Of a DNA stretch of 64,000 nt, positions 1-9,121 are shown in pieces; position 1 is the first letter of the stretch; the number at the start of each line of letters is the position of its first letter. The DNA is from Pseudomonas sp. 10-1B (GTDB lineage Bacteria > Pseudomonadota > Gammaproteobacteria > Pseudomonadales > Pseudomonadaceae): contig NZ_JYKS01000025.1 of assembly GCF_000935045.1 (NCBI RefSeq), positions 17,242 to 81,241 of the forward strand. The letters are read 5' to 3'. The translations under genes and the position numbers were made by a program. The notes under the pieces were generated by a model that was not told where the DNA came from, ran no database searches, and was given only the letters and a program-made list of their open reading frames with translations.

Positions 1-3000
1 GCATTCAGCCTGCCGCCCGCAAAATCAGTCCTGACCCGAGTGATGTTGTCCAAGCCATCGAAGCCGAACAGCTGGCTGTCTATTCTGTTACCGTAAGGGT
101 CAACAGGCACATAGTCGCTCACACCCTCGCAGGTATACTTCGACAGCCGTGCACGGTCATCGTACTCAAAAGTTTCATGGCGCAGCCTCTCGCCATCTTG
201 TTCACCCGCTAACAACGTTTTACTGTCGATACCATCCACTTCGTTATACGTTTGCATCAATGTCTGTACCGCATCGCCAAAATCGAAACGTCGACAAAAT
301 TCGCGTTCGAACTCATCATACAACAGCTCAGTTTCCAGACTGCGGCGGCTCCCGTCTTCATCCACGGTCTCGGTGAGTATGCAGGCGGTCCTGCCCAGCT
401 CGTCATAACGGAAGGTACTGGTAACATTTCCCAGGCTGGTCTGGCACAACTGTCCAAGCGGGTTGTATTCATACGACTGAGTTTGGCCCAGTACATCCGT
501 ATAACCGAGCAAGCGCCCTTTCAAGCTGTGTACATAGACCATTTCATGCGCTTGTGCATCGTCGCTGCGCTGGCGCTTTTCAACCTTCAGTTCACCGGTA
601 CTGAAGTACTCACGCTCAAGCGTCTCGTCGTTCTCGGTACAGTGCAACAGGCGGGCATTGTGTTGGTCATATGTATAGTCCGCATTTTTGCCCAGCGTCC
701 TGCGGCTTAATGGCTCCTCGCCCAACTGCGGAACGTATTCATAGTCTATGCGGTTGTTTGCCGGTGTGATCACGGCTTCCGGCTGGCGCTGACCAATGCC
801 GTACAGCATGGTGCGCTTGCGCCCCCCAGTGACCGATTCGATCATGCGGTCCAGGCCATCGAAGGTTTGTGTCCCCAGCACGTAATCGATGCCATCGGTC
901 TTGTCGAGCACCTTGATCAAGGTCGGCAAATCACCCGTGCTGTGCAACGCATAGTCACGGTGCACCACCGAACCATCAGGCAGCACCTGGTCTACTTGCC
1001 TATCAAACTCATCGTAGGTGGTAGTCGTTTCATAACCCCGTGCATCCACTTCCCGCACCGTGCGCCCCAGGCCATCGTAGAAGTAGCAGTGCAAACTCGC
1101 CCGGGCACCATCGCTGTCGAGGCGCTCGACATCGACAGGCATGTCGAACAGGTTCAGCCGGGTGACGGTGACGCCGGTGGATTTCCTGCGATCGAAAGAC
1201 TCTCGCCACTCCTTGCGTACCGGCCCCAGGCGATCCGGCAGCCCCACCGGGTCGGTCTGCGTGCAGATACGCACCATGTCCGGGCCCATTTCGACGCGGC
1301 GCTGGCGCCAGTCGTCATACTCAAAAGTGGTACGCAAGGGTAAGTTCTTCAGCTCAAGCCAGTCGTGCTCGACCTCCTCCACCAGGTTGCCCAGTTCGTC
1401 ATAGCGTGCGGTGTAACTGAGCCGTTCATCTTCCCTGGCTTTGCGGGTAGGGCCAAAGTCCGGATCTTGGCGCGTCATCCGTACAACGCGCTTCAGACCG
1501 TCTACATAGCTCCAGCTTTTCACCCCCTTCACATCAACTTGCATCTGCCAAGCCTGCTGGCCGTCGGACGACAAGTAGTAGCTATAATCGCGTGATGCCG
1601 TGTATTTGCCACCGGGGTCGACTGTTTCACGCGTTACGCGACGCAGTTCGTCATACACGTAGGCAATCTGCACCTGATTGTCGTCATAGTTGAGCAGTGG
1701 CTCGCCAATCAATATCGAATGCTGCAAGGTATTGAGCTTCTGGGCATGGCGCTCCGCTTTCCCCTTGGCATTCATCAACTCGCGTTCTGGCAAAGGCTGG
1801 CCGTGATCGAAACCGGTCAGGGTTTCCTGAGTCTGGACGGCAGCATGGCCTTCTACCGACACCTCGCTGTATACATATTCAGTGAGGGTTGCCTTGCCAT
1901 TGAGCGTCAGCGTTTGCTCACGGGCACGGCCATGCTCGAGAGGATTGAGGGGCTTGTCGTGGTAGGGGGTATCCAACGTCGACAACAGCGCCTCATCACG
2001 CACACGCAACTGCCGCTCATGGTCACGCAATGACGCGCCCCGTGCGTACCCTTCTTTATCCAACGATGCAACCAACTGATAACGGTACTCGCTGCGCAAG
2101 GCTTCGGCGCCCGCTTCGCCAGGCCCCGGAATAACCTCCTCGGCCTTGAGCATGCGCTCGAATTTTTCTGGGTCATCCGCAGCCGGGTAGTACGACATTA
2201 CCGTGCGCTTTCCGTTGGCTTCGGTTTTCTCCACCAGGTTGCCATGCTCGTCGTAACGGGTAATTTCCGACTGCTCCCGGGCAGGGCCGTCCAGGCCCGT
2301 GCGCCAAGAGGTGGTGGTAGTCTCGACCAGCTGGAAGTTGTTGGGTTGGTCCCTGAACTGCCTGTTGGCAACCTCCGGGTACATCAGGGTCTGGGTTTCG
2401 ATGCAGTCCTTCTGCGTAGTGACCTGGTCGACCATCAAATGGAAGCGGTTGAATGACGTCTTCACCGTGTAGGCCGGCGTGCCGCCTTTGTAATGCGTGG
2501 CGGTGCAGTCATAGCGATAGTCCGCACCGGTGGCTTTGTAGAGGTTGTCTTCACCGTTATCTTCCCAGGAGATACCGGTATTGTTGCCCAGGAAGTTGTT
2601 CGAACTGAACGAGTAGTCGGTACGTACTTGCGGCTGGCCGGCCCCCGGGTTCACCAAGTGACGCTCCACATGAGGCAGCGTCCTTTGGCCGACGCCAGGC
2701 AAGGCATGCCCATCATCCTTGTAGACAACTTCTTCAAAGCCGTTGACCGGTGTCCACATACGTTCAATGCAACGCACCTGGCCGATCTTTTTGTATTCGA
2801 ATGCCCAGCGGCCCTTATCTGCTGTCGGCAAAACCACCTTGACCAGCTCGCTGTCCTCGCGCTCCAGCGTATAAACAGCCTGCGCCACCGAACCCGGGTT
2901 GAGGGTAATCAGTACCCGGCTAAGGTTCGAGTAGTCGATTTCCAGTAGTTTTCGCTTGCTGTCGTCTTCTACCAATGCCAGGCATGGCACACCCTTGGCT

Positions 3001-3545
3001 GGAATACCCGGCATCGGAGAGGGCACTCCCACCTGCTCGTAGCTCAGGGTAATGCCATGCCCGGTCGGCGCCAGCACCCTGACAGGCAGTGCCACCTTCT
3101 TGTTGGGTTGCCCCTGCTCGTCGATATCGTGCAATCCAAGCACTTCGATCATCCCCGACTTGTGCGCCACGCGATAAAGCGTGGTCGCACCAGCAGAAAT
3201 ATTCTCGAAGTGGAAGCTGTCGATCTTGCGCTCCGGTATTACCGGCTGCGTACCCGGACCGTTGTCGAATACCTTGAAACGCTCACCGCTATGCAGGCTA
3301 AGCATCTGGCTTTGCGGGTCATACTCGCTCAAACTCAAGCGCCAACCAGCACCAAAGCCAGAGTCCTCGGGGTTCATCGAATTGAAGCCGATGCGCAAAG
3401 GCAAGTTGGGGCCGTTCAAGTGATTGGCCAACAGTTCAGGCAATTCGAGAGATACGGTGTATTGCCCCGTTCGTGGGTCGACGCCACCTTGAACGAAGCT
3501 CATGAAATTGAATGCATTGGAATGCACGAGCGAATTCGTCGCCAT
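1..3545 (-). CDS. Rhs/YD-repeat protein, 3' end outside window
   Basis: The reading frame is open from ATG at 3545 to the left edge (about 1181 codons, no stop), so the C-terminus is missing. The N-terminus reads MATNSLVHSNAFNF with VDPRTG at residues 22-27, then a GFGAGW motif, LSLHSGE and a long series of YD repeats (for example FEYDDWRQRRVEM, YEYNPLGQLCQ). The last visible residues, TDFAGGRLN, align with TTFSDGARDDADF of the second Rhs protein in this window, so the core and variable tip lie just outside. RBS AGAGGG lies 7 nt before the ATG. It is the last of five co-directional genes, 49 nt after the preceding stop. Rhs proteins form shells that often enclose a C-terminal toxin (family knowledge); the tip here cannot be seen. 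Confidence 0.9.
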   Translation of the reverse strand, partial: MATNSLVHSNAFNFMSFVQGGVDPRTGQYTVSLELPELLANHLNGPNLPLRIGFNSMNPEDSGFGAGWRLSLSEYDPQSQMLSLHSGERFKVFDNGPGTQPVIPERKIDSFHFENISAGATTLYRVAHKSGMIEVLGLHDIDEQGQPNKKVALPVRVLAPTGHGITLSYEQVGVPSPMPGIPAKGVPCLALVEDDSKRKLLEIDYSNLSRVLITLNPGSVAQAVYTLEREDSELVKVVLPTADKGRWAFEYKKIGQVRCIERMWTPVNGFEEVVYKDDGHALPGVGQRTLPHVERHLVNPGAGQPQVRTDYSFSSNNFLGNNTGISWEDNGEDNLYKATGADYRYDCTATHYKGGTPAYTVKTSFNRFHLMVDQVTTQKDCIETQTLMYPEVANRQFRDQPNNFQLVETTTTSWRTGLDGPAREQSEITRYDEHGNLVEKTEANGKRTVMSYYPAADDPEKFERMLKAEEVIPGPGEAGAEALRSEYRYQLVASLDKEGYARGASLRDHERQLRVRDEALLSTLDTPYHDKPLNPLEHGRAREQTLTLNGKATLTEYVYSEVSVEGHAAVQTQETLTGFDHGQPLPERELMNAKGKAERHAQKLNTLQHSILIGEPLLNYDDNQVQIAYVYDELRRVTRETVDPGGKYTASRDYSYYLSSDGQQAWQMQVDVKGVKSWSYVDGLKRVVRMTRQDPDFGPTRKAREDERLSYTARYDELGNLVEEVEHDWLELKNLPLRTTFEYDDWRQRRVEMGPDMVRICTQTDPVGLPDRLGPVRKEWRESFDRRKSTGVTVTRLNLFDMPVDVERLDSDGARASLHCYFYDGLGRTVREVDARGYETTTTYDEFDRQVDQVLPDGSVVHRDYALHSTGDLPTLIKVLDKTDGIDYVLGTQTFDGLDRMIESVTGGRKRTMLYGIGQRQPEAVITPANNRIDYEYVPQLGEEPLSRRTLGKNADYTYDQHNARLLHCTENDETLEREYFSTGELKVEKRQRSDDAQAHEMVYVHSLKGRLLGYTDVLGQTQSYEYNPLGQLCQTSLGNVTSTFRYDELGRTACILTETVDEDGSRRSLETELLYDEFEREFCRRFDFGDAVQTLMQTYNEVDGIDSKTLLAGEQDGERLRHETFEYDDRARLSKYTCEGVSDYVPVDPYGNRIDSQLFGFDGLDNITRVRTDFAGGRLN

Positions 3546-3594
3546 CTGTTTTCCCTCTTTCTGAGTCAACGCTGCCGCAAATGGGCAGCGGCCC

Positions 3595-6549
3595 TTATTG
3601 AAACTTCCAGTGCAGGAAGTTTCGGGTATCAATCGGGTTGATCGAACCATCGTCCATTTGGCGCCCCCAGTTGATATACAGCGCACCTTCCGTGCCGTAG
3701 TTATCAATCAAGGTAAACTTCAATGGCTGGCTCAGTTGCTCACGCCATTTAGTACCCTGCTGGTCGAACCAGAACTTCATGTCCGGGACGCGTTCGAGGG
3801 CCACGAGCAAAGTGCCTGCGGTAAAGACTTCACCCGCTGCAAAGTCCCGATTCAACGGGGTACCCGCTTGCTGCAAGGCCAACAGTTCCATTTCGGCCTG
3901 ATACTCAATGCGTCGTGCCGCAGTCCGCCCCGGTAACTCGCGCGGCACGTAGGCGACGCCAACATGGCTGCTGAACGTTTCGTCGAGCAACTCGCTTTCA
4001 TACTTCAAGACTGAAACATGATCGAAACGTACATCGACAAAGCGACGCTGCCCCCTGGCGCGCAATGTCCAATAGTGCGTGGTGTAGTGCCAGTAATTGT
4101 GGCCATCGACAATGTTGTTGCCACTATCCACCACGTCAAACCCACCTTTTTTAGCGACGCGACGTCCCGTGAAAGGCTCCAGGTCAGCGATATCCAGTTT
4201 TTTGGGTGGCAGCCCACCCAGTTCTACCTCACCATCGCTACCGGAATGTTGTACGTAAGAGTCGTGCCAGGTATTGCGATAACTTTGAAACTTGGCTCGA
4301 ATCCAGCGTACTTCGGTTTCAGTGGTTTGAAGGTAGACCGTTACTATGCGCAGGGCCTCTTCCTTGCCCTTCACGCCCACCGCCTTCGACTGGTCTTTTC
4401 TAGCCCGCGCGTCTTGCGCCTCTTGCACCTCTTGCGCCGACAACGATCCGTCAGCAGGCAGATAGTCGAAGCGGTTGCGAAACTTACTAGCGGCCCATTT
4501 CGCCCCGCCAGGCCTGATTGCTTCGGTGTCAGCTGGCAACCACTCGATCGGCGTGCCATCCCGATGGGTCAGTTGCAAGGTCGCGAGCTCCGCATCGCTC
4601 ACGGGGTCATAGATATCGTTGCCATCCTCGTCCTTGAAAGGATTGGTTTCAATATGAATATCGATACCCACCTGCTGCCTGCCGTTCGCCCACACCTTCT
4701 TTCGCGATGTGTCGTTAAGAATAAGCTTGAACTGATTAAGGGCCATCCAGCGCTGAGAACCCGGGGCACTCTGCGGGCTGGCATTATCATTGTGTTCAAT
4801 CACTGCAATGCCCGCTTGGCCACCGTACACACCGGCCAGCACACTGACCTGGCCGGTGCTCGACGCGGGCGCAGTGTATTTCCCCTCTACCACTTCGCCT
4901 TCTCCGTACAGCTCCCACAGGGTGCTTTGCACCGCAGGGCGATCACCCCATGTCACATCCGCTGCCTGCCCACCGAGTACTTCGGTCAGGGTAAATTGCT
5001 GGGAGCCAGAAGCAGGCATGTTCGACACATGGAACGGTTGGAGCTGCAAAGGCGCGCGCATTGACAGAATGATCACCGTCGCGTGGCCACTGCCCCCCTC
5101 CCAGTTGGTGACCTTGATTCGCTGCAGGCGAATGGGCGGATTGTTAGAGGGCTCATTCGGGGTAAAAAGGGCGTGGGGTGTTTCTTGGTCACCCGCAGGG
5201 TCTCGCACAATGCTGCCGAACGTTTCGTCCTCAAGCTCCCACTCCAGCCGCCCACCTTGCGATGCGGTCAGCCGGACGGGCCCATCGCCTTTGCCCCACA
5301 CCACCACCCGCGGTGAAATCACCAGGTCTTCACCGGAAGCGACCAGCAATGCCGACTTGCTCGCCCCTTCCTGGGCATTTGCAAAATGTGCCTTGACGTT
5401 AACCAGGCGCTGACGAAGCGGGAACGTTTTCACGCCAGGGGCGGCGTAAGTGCCTGCAGCAATCTCGCCAGAGTCACGCGGGTTGTTCACATCGCGTGCA
5501 GTCCACGCAGTTACCGACTGATTCGCGACCGTGAACCTGGCGCTCTTGTCGGCTGCCACTTTGCTCAACTGCGGTTGCGGCTGACGGGAGGCGGCAGAAG
5601 CACTGACATGGCCGAAAACGATCATGTCATGCGGGTTATGTTCCTGCTTCTCGAGCACGACCTGATAGGCATCAGGTAGCACCAGTTGTTCCAGCGCGAC
5701 ACTTGGGCGATCTTTGGCAATCGGCGCACGCTCTCGGCTGATCAGCAATGCGCTGGCATAGTTATCATTGCTGCTCTTGCGCGGTAGCAGGTAGGGGAAG
5801 GGGGCGCCTGGCTGGCCAACATCCCGGCCAGCGACCAACTGCATAAGCACGATGAGCGCCCCATCATCTTCCGGCGACGTACCGCCGCCGGCTCCGGCAG
5901 GCGCTCGCTGGGCCACCACTTGGATGTACTGGGTAGCCAAGGCGTTATTGCCAAAGATATCGAACTCCAGCACCGACAAGGGGCTGCTCATCACCCACTC
6001 GTACTTGAGTCGTTCGAGTATGAACTCCCCCATCCTCACGGCAGCAGTGCTGTTGCCACCCAGCGTGCAACTGGGCTCACTGGCTTCGGTAAGGTCTAGC
6101 ACGACGTGGTACTTATCAAGGTATGCGTGCGGCTGCACTTTCAACCGACCATAGACTTCGAAGCGATGACTCAGGCCCATCTCCAGCACATGGCTTCTTC
6201 TGAGCTGCTCGACGTTGCCTGACAGGACCGTGGAGGACACGCACTGCCCGGTGAGCAGTTCCATGCTGACCCTGACCTGCCCCGATCTGCCCGAAGAGCC
6301 TTTGAAAGATAACTGAGGCGGGCCCAGGGTAAGTCGCTCGAAAGCCACTTTTTCGTTCCTGGCGGCTGGGTCGATAAAATACTCACCCTCGATGGCGAGC
6401 AGACCACCGCGCTGGTCGAACTGTTCGACAAAGTTGATCTGCAAAGCCTCGTTGACAGCATCACGGCCCAGTGCCAGCACCGCACCGCTACCACGCATGC
6501 TGTCACCTTTTGACAACTCCTCGAGGAGTGCTTCCTTGGAATTGGACAT
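3595..6549 (-). CDS. large hypothetical protein, Ig-like/beta-rich, 984 aa
   Basis: No recognised family. Start chosen at ATG 6549 (MSNSKEALLEELS): GGAGGG ends 7 nt upstream, whereas the in-frame TTG at 6555 is too close to that RBS. It begins 2 nt after the upstream stop, which suggests translational coupling. The N-terminal ~300 residues resemble the preceding 369-aa protein (shared block around FPYLLPRKSSNDNYASALL versus MPYLLPTREGGGDYSAGL). The middle contains Ig-like units with an aromatic-W...G-x-I...G-x-Y-x-A-P pattern, as in the 462-aa neighbour. The C-terminal ~380 residues have no counterpart here and are rich in aromatic residues (WHYTTHYWTLRARGQ). No signal peptide or membrane segment, so location and function are unknown. 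Confidence 0.8.
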   Translation of the reverse strand: MSNSKEALLEELSKGDSMRGSGAVLALGRDAVNEALQINFVEQFDQRGGLLAIEGEYFIDPAARNEKVAFERLTLGPPQLSFKGSSGRSGQVRVSMELLTGQCVSSTVLSGNVEQLRRSHVLEMGLSHRFEVYGRLKVQPHAYLDKYHVVLDLTEASEPSCTLGGNSTAAVRMGEFILERLKYEWVMSSPLSVLEFDIFGNNALATQYIQVVAQRAPAGAGGGTSPEDDGALIVLMQLVAGRDVGQPGAPFPYLLPRKSSNDNYASALLISRERAPIAKDRPSVALEQLVLPDAYQVVLEKQEHNPHDMIVFGHVSASAASRQPQPQLSKVAADKSARFTVANQSVTAWTARDVNNPRDSGEIAAGTYAAPGVKTFPLRQRLVNVKAHFANAQEGASKSALLVASGEDLVISPRVVVWGKGDGPVRLTASQGGRLEWELEDETFGSIVRDPAGDQETPHALFTPNEPSNNPPIRLQRIKVTNWEGGSGHATVIILSMRAPLQLQPFHVSNMPASGSQQFTLTEVLGGQAADVTWGDRPAVQSTLWELYGEGEVVEGKYTAPASSTGQVSVLAGVYGGQAGIAVIEHNDNASPQSAPGSQRWMALNQFKLILNDTSRKKVWANGRQQVGIDIHIETNPFKDEDGNDIYDPVSDAELATLQLTHRDGTPIEWLPADTEAIRPGGAKWAASKFRNRFDYLPADGSLSAQEVQEAQDARARKDQSKAVGVKGKEEALRIVTVYLQTTETEVRWIRAKFQSYRNTWHDSYVQHSGSDGEVELGGLPPKKLDIADLEPFTGRRVAKKGGFDVVDSGNNIVDGHNYWHYTTHYWTLRARGQRRFVDVRFDHVSVLKYESELLDETFSSHVGVAYVPRELPGRTAARRIEYQAEMELLALQQAGTPLNRDFAAGEVFTAGTLLVALERVPDMKFWFDQQGTKWREQLSQPLKFTLIDNYGTEGALYINWGRQMDDGSINPIDTRNFLHWKFQ

Positions 6550-6551
6550 GA

Positions 6552-7940
6552 TCAACCCTCCACCGGATTCAGGCCGCTGAAGGCTTTTTTCACCTCTTCC
6601 ATCGCCTTGATTTGCTCGGCGGTATACTCAACCTTCTCTATCTGAACAGGCTGCAACGCTTTGCTCACCTCTTCGAAGGCTAACGCATCTTCGGCAGTGT
6701 ATGGCATGGGCACAACCGCGTATTTCCACGAGCCTGTTGCAGTGTCGACACCGGCAATGATCACGTAATCATCTTCGGCATCCCCTGGCTGGTAGGTGCC
6801 CGTGGTTTCATTGAGGTTGCCTTTGCCCTTGGCCACGAACCATTTTGTCTGGTCAGGAGGCAGATCCACCGGATCACCGCCCCACCCTTGAACAGCCAGT
6901 ACCAACTTCAGTGCCGTGCCTTGCGCCGTAATCTTTAGAGTTGCTGCAGCGGCACTCCAGAGTACGGTGATATCGATGGTCTCCGTACGACCAGCACTGC
7001 TAACCCGCACCTGGTCCAACTGCATGAGCGCCCCCAAAACCGGCCCTGAATCAGGGCTGCGAGTGGGTGCAACATACACTTTGACATTTTTGTCATCCGG
7101 AATATTCAGCTCGGTACGCTCGGCATCTGTGGGATCACGCAGTTCCCCCTTGAAACCGGCACCCTTGTCCCAAGTCAAGGCCGATCCCACGCTGCCACCC
7201 TCCAGCACGTAGCGCTGGGGAGCGCTGCCAGTGGAATAGAGCGCATTGAGCAGTAGCGGCCTTACCGCCACAGCCTTGGGTATGATGGTGAAGAGGGCGC
7301 TGCTGCTGCTGTCACCCACCTTTGCGGTAATGATGACCTGGCGGAGCGTACCGGCTATCGTGTCTGCCTTGGGCGCCTTGTAAACACCACCGACAACTTC
7401 GCCCAGTTGCCCAGGCCCAACAGGGTTTTCTGGGTCACCCGGTAGCGCTTTTACCTCCCAGGTCACCGCCTGCCCTGGTTGGGGGGCGGGCGTAAGCGTG
7501 AGCGCTTGTGTGCCGTCTGCTATAAGAACTTTTTCAATTGGGTCGATCGCGAAGGCGGTGAGGGCGGGAGCTAGCTCACCCAGCATCGTGACATCACCGG
7601 GACAGGCGAAAGTATCAGGCATAGAACGTTGACCGTTGCGGAAGAGCAGAGCATTCAAGCGCCAGTAATCAATAACATCCAGTTGCCCTGTGATTCGGCG
7701 GATCATCGCTTCGATATCTCGCTCGACGTCCTTTAGAAATTCATTTTTGCCAGCATCCAGCTCTGCTTCATTTCCTCCGTCCTCTACCGACCACTCGACA
7801 TCCAATAATACAGATCCAGAGGACAGCTTCAGCACACTACCGTCCATGCTCGCCGACAAGAGAAAACTTGCACTCGCTTTCATCAACAGGTCGAAGGAAA
7901 CTTCTTGCCAACCGTTACCGGCGTTTATACCAACGCTCAC
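6552..7940 (-). CDS. hypothetical protein with Ig-like segments, 462 aa
   Basis: GTG start at 7940, with GTGA overlapping the upstream stop by 4 nt and a G-rich tract just upstream. The N-terminal ~150 residues look mixed helical and sheet. Residues about 150-380 hold Ig-like repeats with the pattern TWEV...LGEVVGGVYKAPKAD and a following GxVGSALTWD unit, similar to segments of the 984-aa downstream product. The C-terminus is charged and probably helical (EDALAFEEVSKALQPVQIEKVEY). No signal peptide, transmembrane segment or catalytic motif is visible. It is coupled on both sides within the minus-strand operon, so a joint role with its neighbours is inferred, but no function can be assigned. 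Confidence 0.78.
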   Translation of the reverse strand: MSVGINAGNGWQEVSFDLLMKASASFLLSASMDGSVLKLSSGSVLLDVEWSVEDGGNEAELDAGKNEFLKDVERDIEAMIRRITGQLDVIDYWRLNALLFRNGQRSMPDTFACPGDVTMLGELAPALTAFAIDPIEKVLIADGTQALTLTPAPQPGQAVTWEVKALPGDPENPVGPGQLGEVVGGVYKAPKADTIAGTLRQVIITAKVGDSSSSALFTIIPKAVAVRPLLLNALYSTGSAPQRYVLEGGSVGSALTWDKGAGFKGELRDPTDAERTELNIPDDKNVKVYVAPTRSPDSGPVLGALMQLDQVRVSSAGRTETIDITVLWSAAAATLKITAQGTALKLVLAVQGWGGDPVDLPPDQTKWFVAKGKGNLNETTGTYQPGDAEDDYVIIAGVDTATGSWKYAVVPMPYTAEDALAFEEVSKALQPVQIEKVEYTAEQIKAMEEVKKAFSGLNPVEG

Positions 7941-9046
7941 CCGCCCCCCGACACCCTCATATTCCCAATTACCAACAATCCCCCATGTACAGCCGCAAAT
8001 GAAACCACCCCGGCATTAAAATTAGAGACATACACTCTAAAATAAGCATTTGACTCTTCAACAACAGAATAAAGACCTCGAAGCTGAAGCCCTCCACCTT
8101 TAGCAACGACCAAAAAGCCGGAGTCATCCAATTCATAAGTTATTGGAGCAGGTGCATAAAATGCATCACCTAGATTTTCGAATAAACTCTTCAAAGCAGC
8201 TTTCGCCCACATTTCGCTGCTTAATATTAGTCCTGCAGAATAGTCACCGCCTCCCTCCCGCGTGGGCAACAGATACGGCATTAGCCTATCATCATCCGGA
8301 AAATCTCCCACCTCACTACCGTTGAATGCTAACCCAACAATAATGGCGCCCTCCTCCAAGTCCGCCTGCTTGGTACTGGCTACCGCATTACCCGCCCTGG
8401 CCAAGGAATGCGTGCGCAGTCCGAACGTGGTCGGTTTCAAATCTCCCTCCACAGGCGCTATCCTGTTCAGCTCCCAAACCTGCTCGCCCCGCTCAGGGGC
8501 TTTGAACTTCGCTTCGATCAACTCACCCAGCTTGGTATTTAGGTCTTTCCACTGACTCACTTCAAAGTAATAACTATCGCTTTCCGACAGGTCCAAATAC
8601 ACACGACCGTCTTCATCAACAACACCACCTGCACCCTCGTTGAGCTTGATGTTCATTTTTACGCGCGGCGCGGTAAGCGGGTCCAACTTAGACATACCAA
8701 CCAGCGTTGCCAGCTCCGCCCCTGGTTCCCGACTCCACTCGGTCAGCAGGCCACTCACCACCGGCATGCTCAACGCGGCCATAGAGCTGCCAATGTTCGA
8801 GTTCTCGAATGACAGCACTGGCGCACCGAAGGCAAAATTCACCAACTTTGTATACTTACCGGTTTCGGTTTCCTTTTCATCTGAAACCGGTTCGATCCAC
8901 GCTTTATTATCCGCCCGCAGGATATGTTCCTGCATCAACAAAAGGTTTGCTTTTTGGCGGTCATAAACCAAAAAAGCGCCCCAACCGCGGGTGCGAGGAG
9001 CTTTACCCATGTAGGTGTAAAATTGATCGAGCGTTGGTCTGGCCAT
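7937..9046 (-). CDS. hypothetical protein, 369 aa
   Basis: ATG at 9046, with GGAGA six bases upstream. Begins MARPTLDQFYTYMGKAPRTRG. No known domain was recognised. The middle block (EEGAIIVGLAF...MPYLLPTREGGGDYSAGLILSS) resembles the N-terminal third of the 984-aa protein two genes downstream, so the two are probably paralogous there. The C-terminus ends in a hydrophobic, glycine-rich beta-like stretch (GVVSFAAVHGGLLVIGNMRVS). Translation of the next gene starts inside this stop codon. The codons are more A/T-rich than in the core genes of this window. No signal peptide. Function unknown. Confidence 0.78.
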   Translation of the reverse strand: MARPTLDQFYTYMGKAPRTRGWGAFLVYDRQKANLLLMQEHILRADNKAWIEPVSDEKETETGKYTKLVNFAFGAPVLSFENSNIGSSMAALSMPVVSGLLTEWSREPGAELATLVGMSKLDPLTAPRVKMNIKLNEGAGGVVDEDGRVYLDLSESDSYYFEVSQWKDLNTKLGELIEAKFKAPERGEQVWELNRIAPVEGDLKPTTFGLRTHSLARAGNAVASTKQADLEEGAIIVGLAFNGSEVGDFPDDDRLMPYLLPTREGGGDYSAGLILSSEMWAKAALKSLFENLGDAFYAPAPITYELDDSGFLVVAKGGGLQLRGLYSVVEESNAYFRVYVSNFNAGVVSFAAVHGGLLVIGNMRVSGGG

Positions 9047-9121
9047 GAGTGTTCTCCAAATAACGTGATTGCACGACCGCTACCGGCCCTGCAAGCACTA
9101 GAAAAAGTCAAAAAATTAAAA

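Noticed and set aside
6550..6555. TTG start at 6555 for the 984-aa protein
   Set aside because: Only one base from the GGAGGG; ATG 6549 has ideal spacing.
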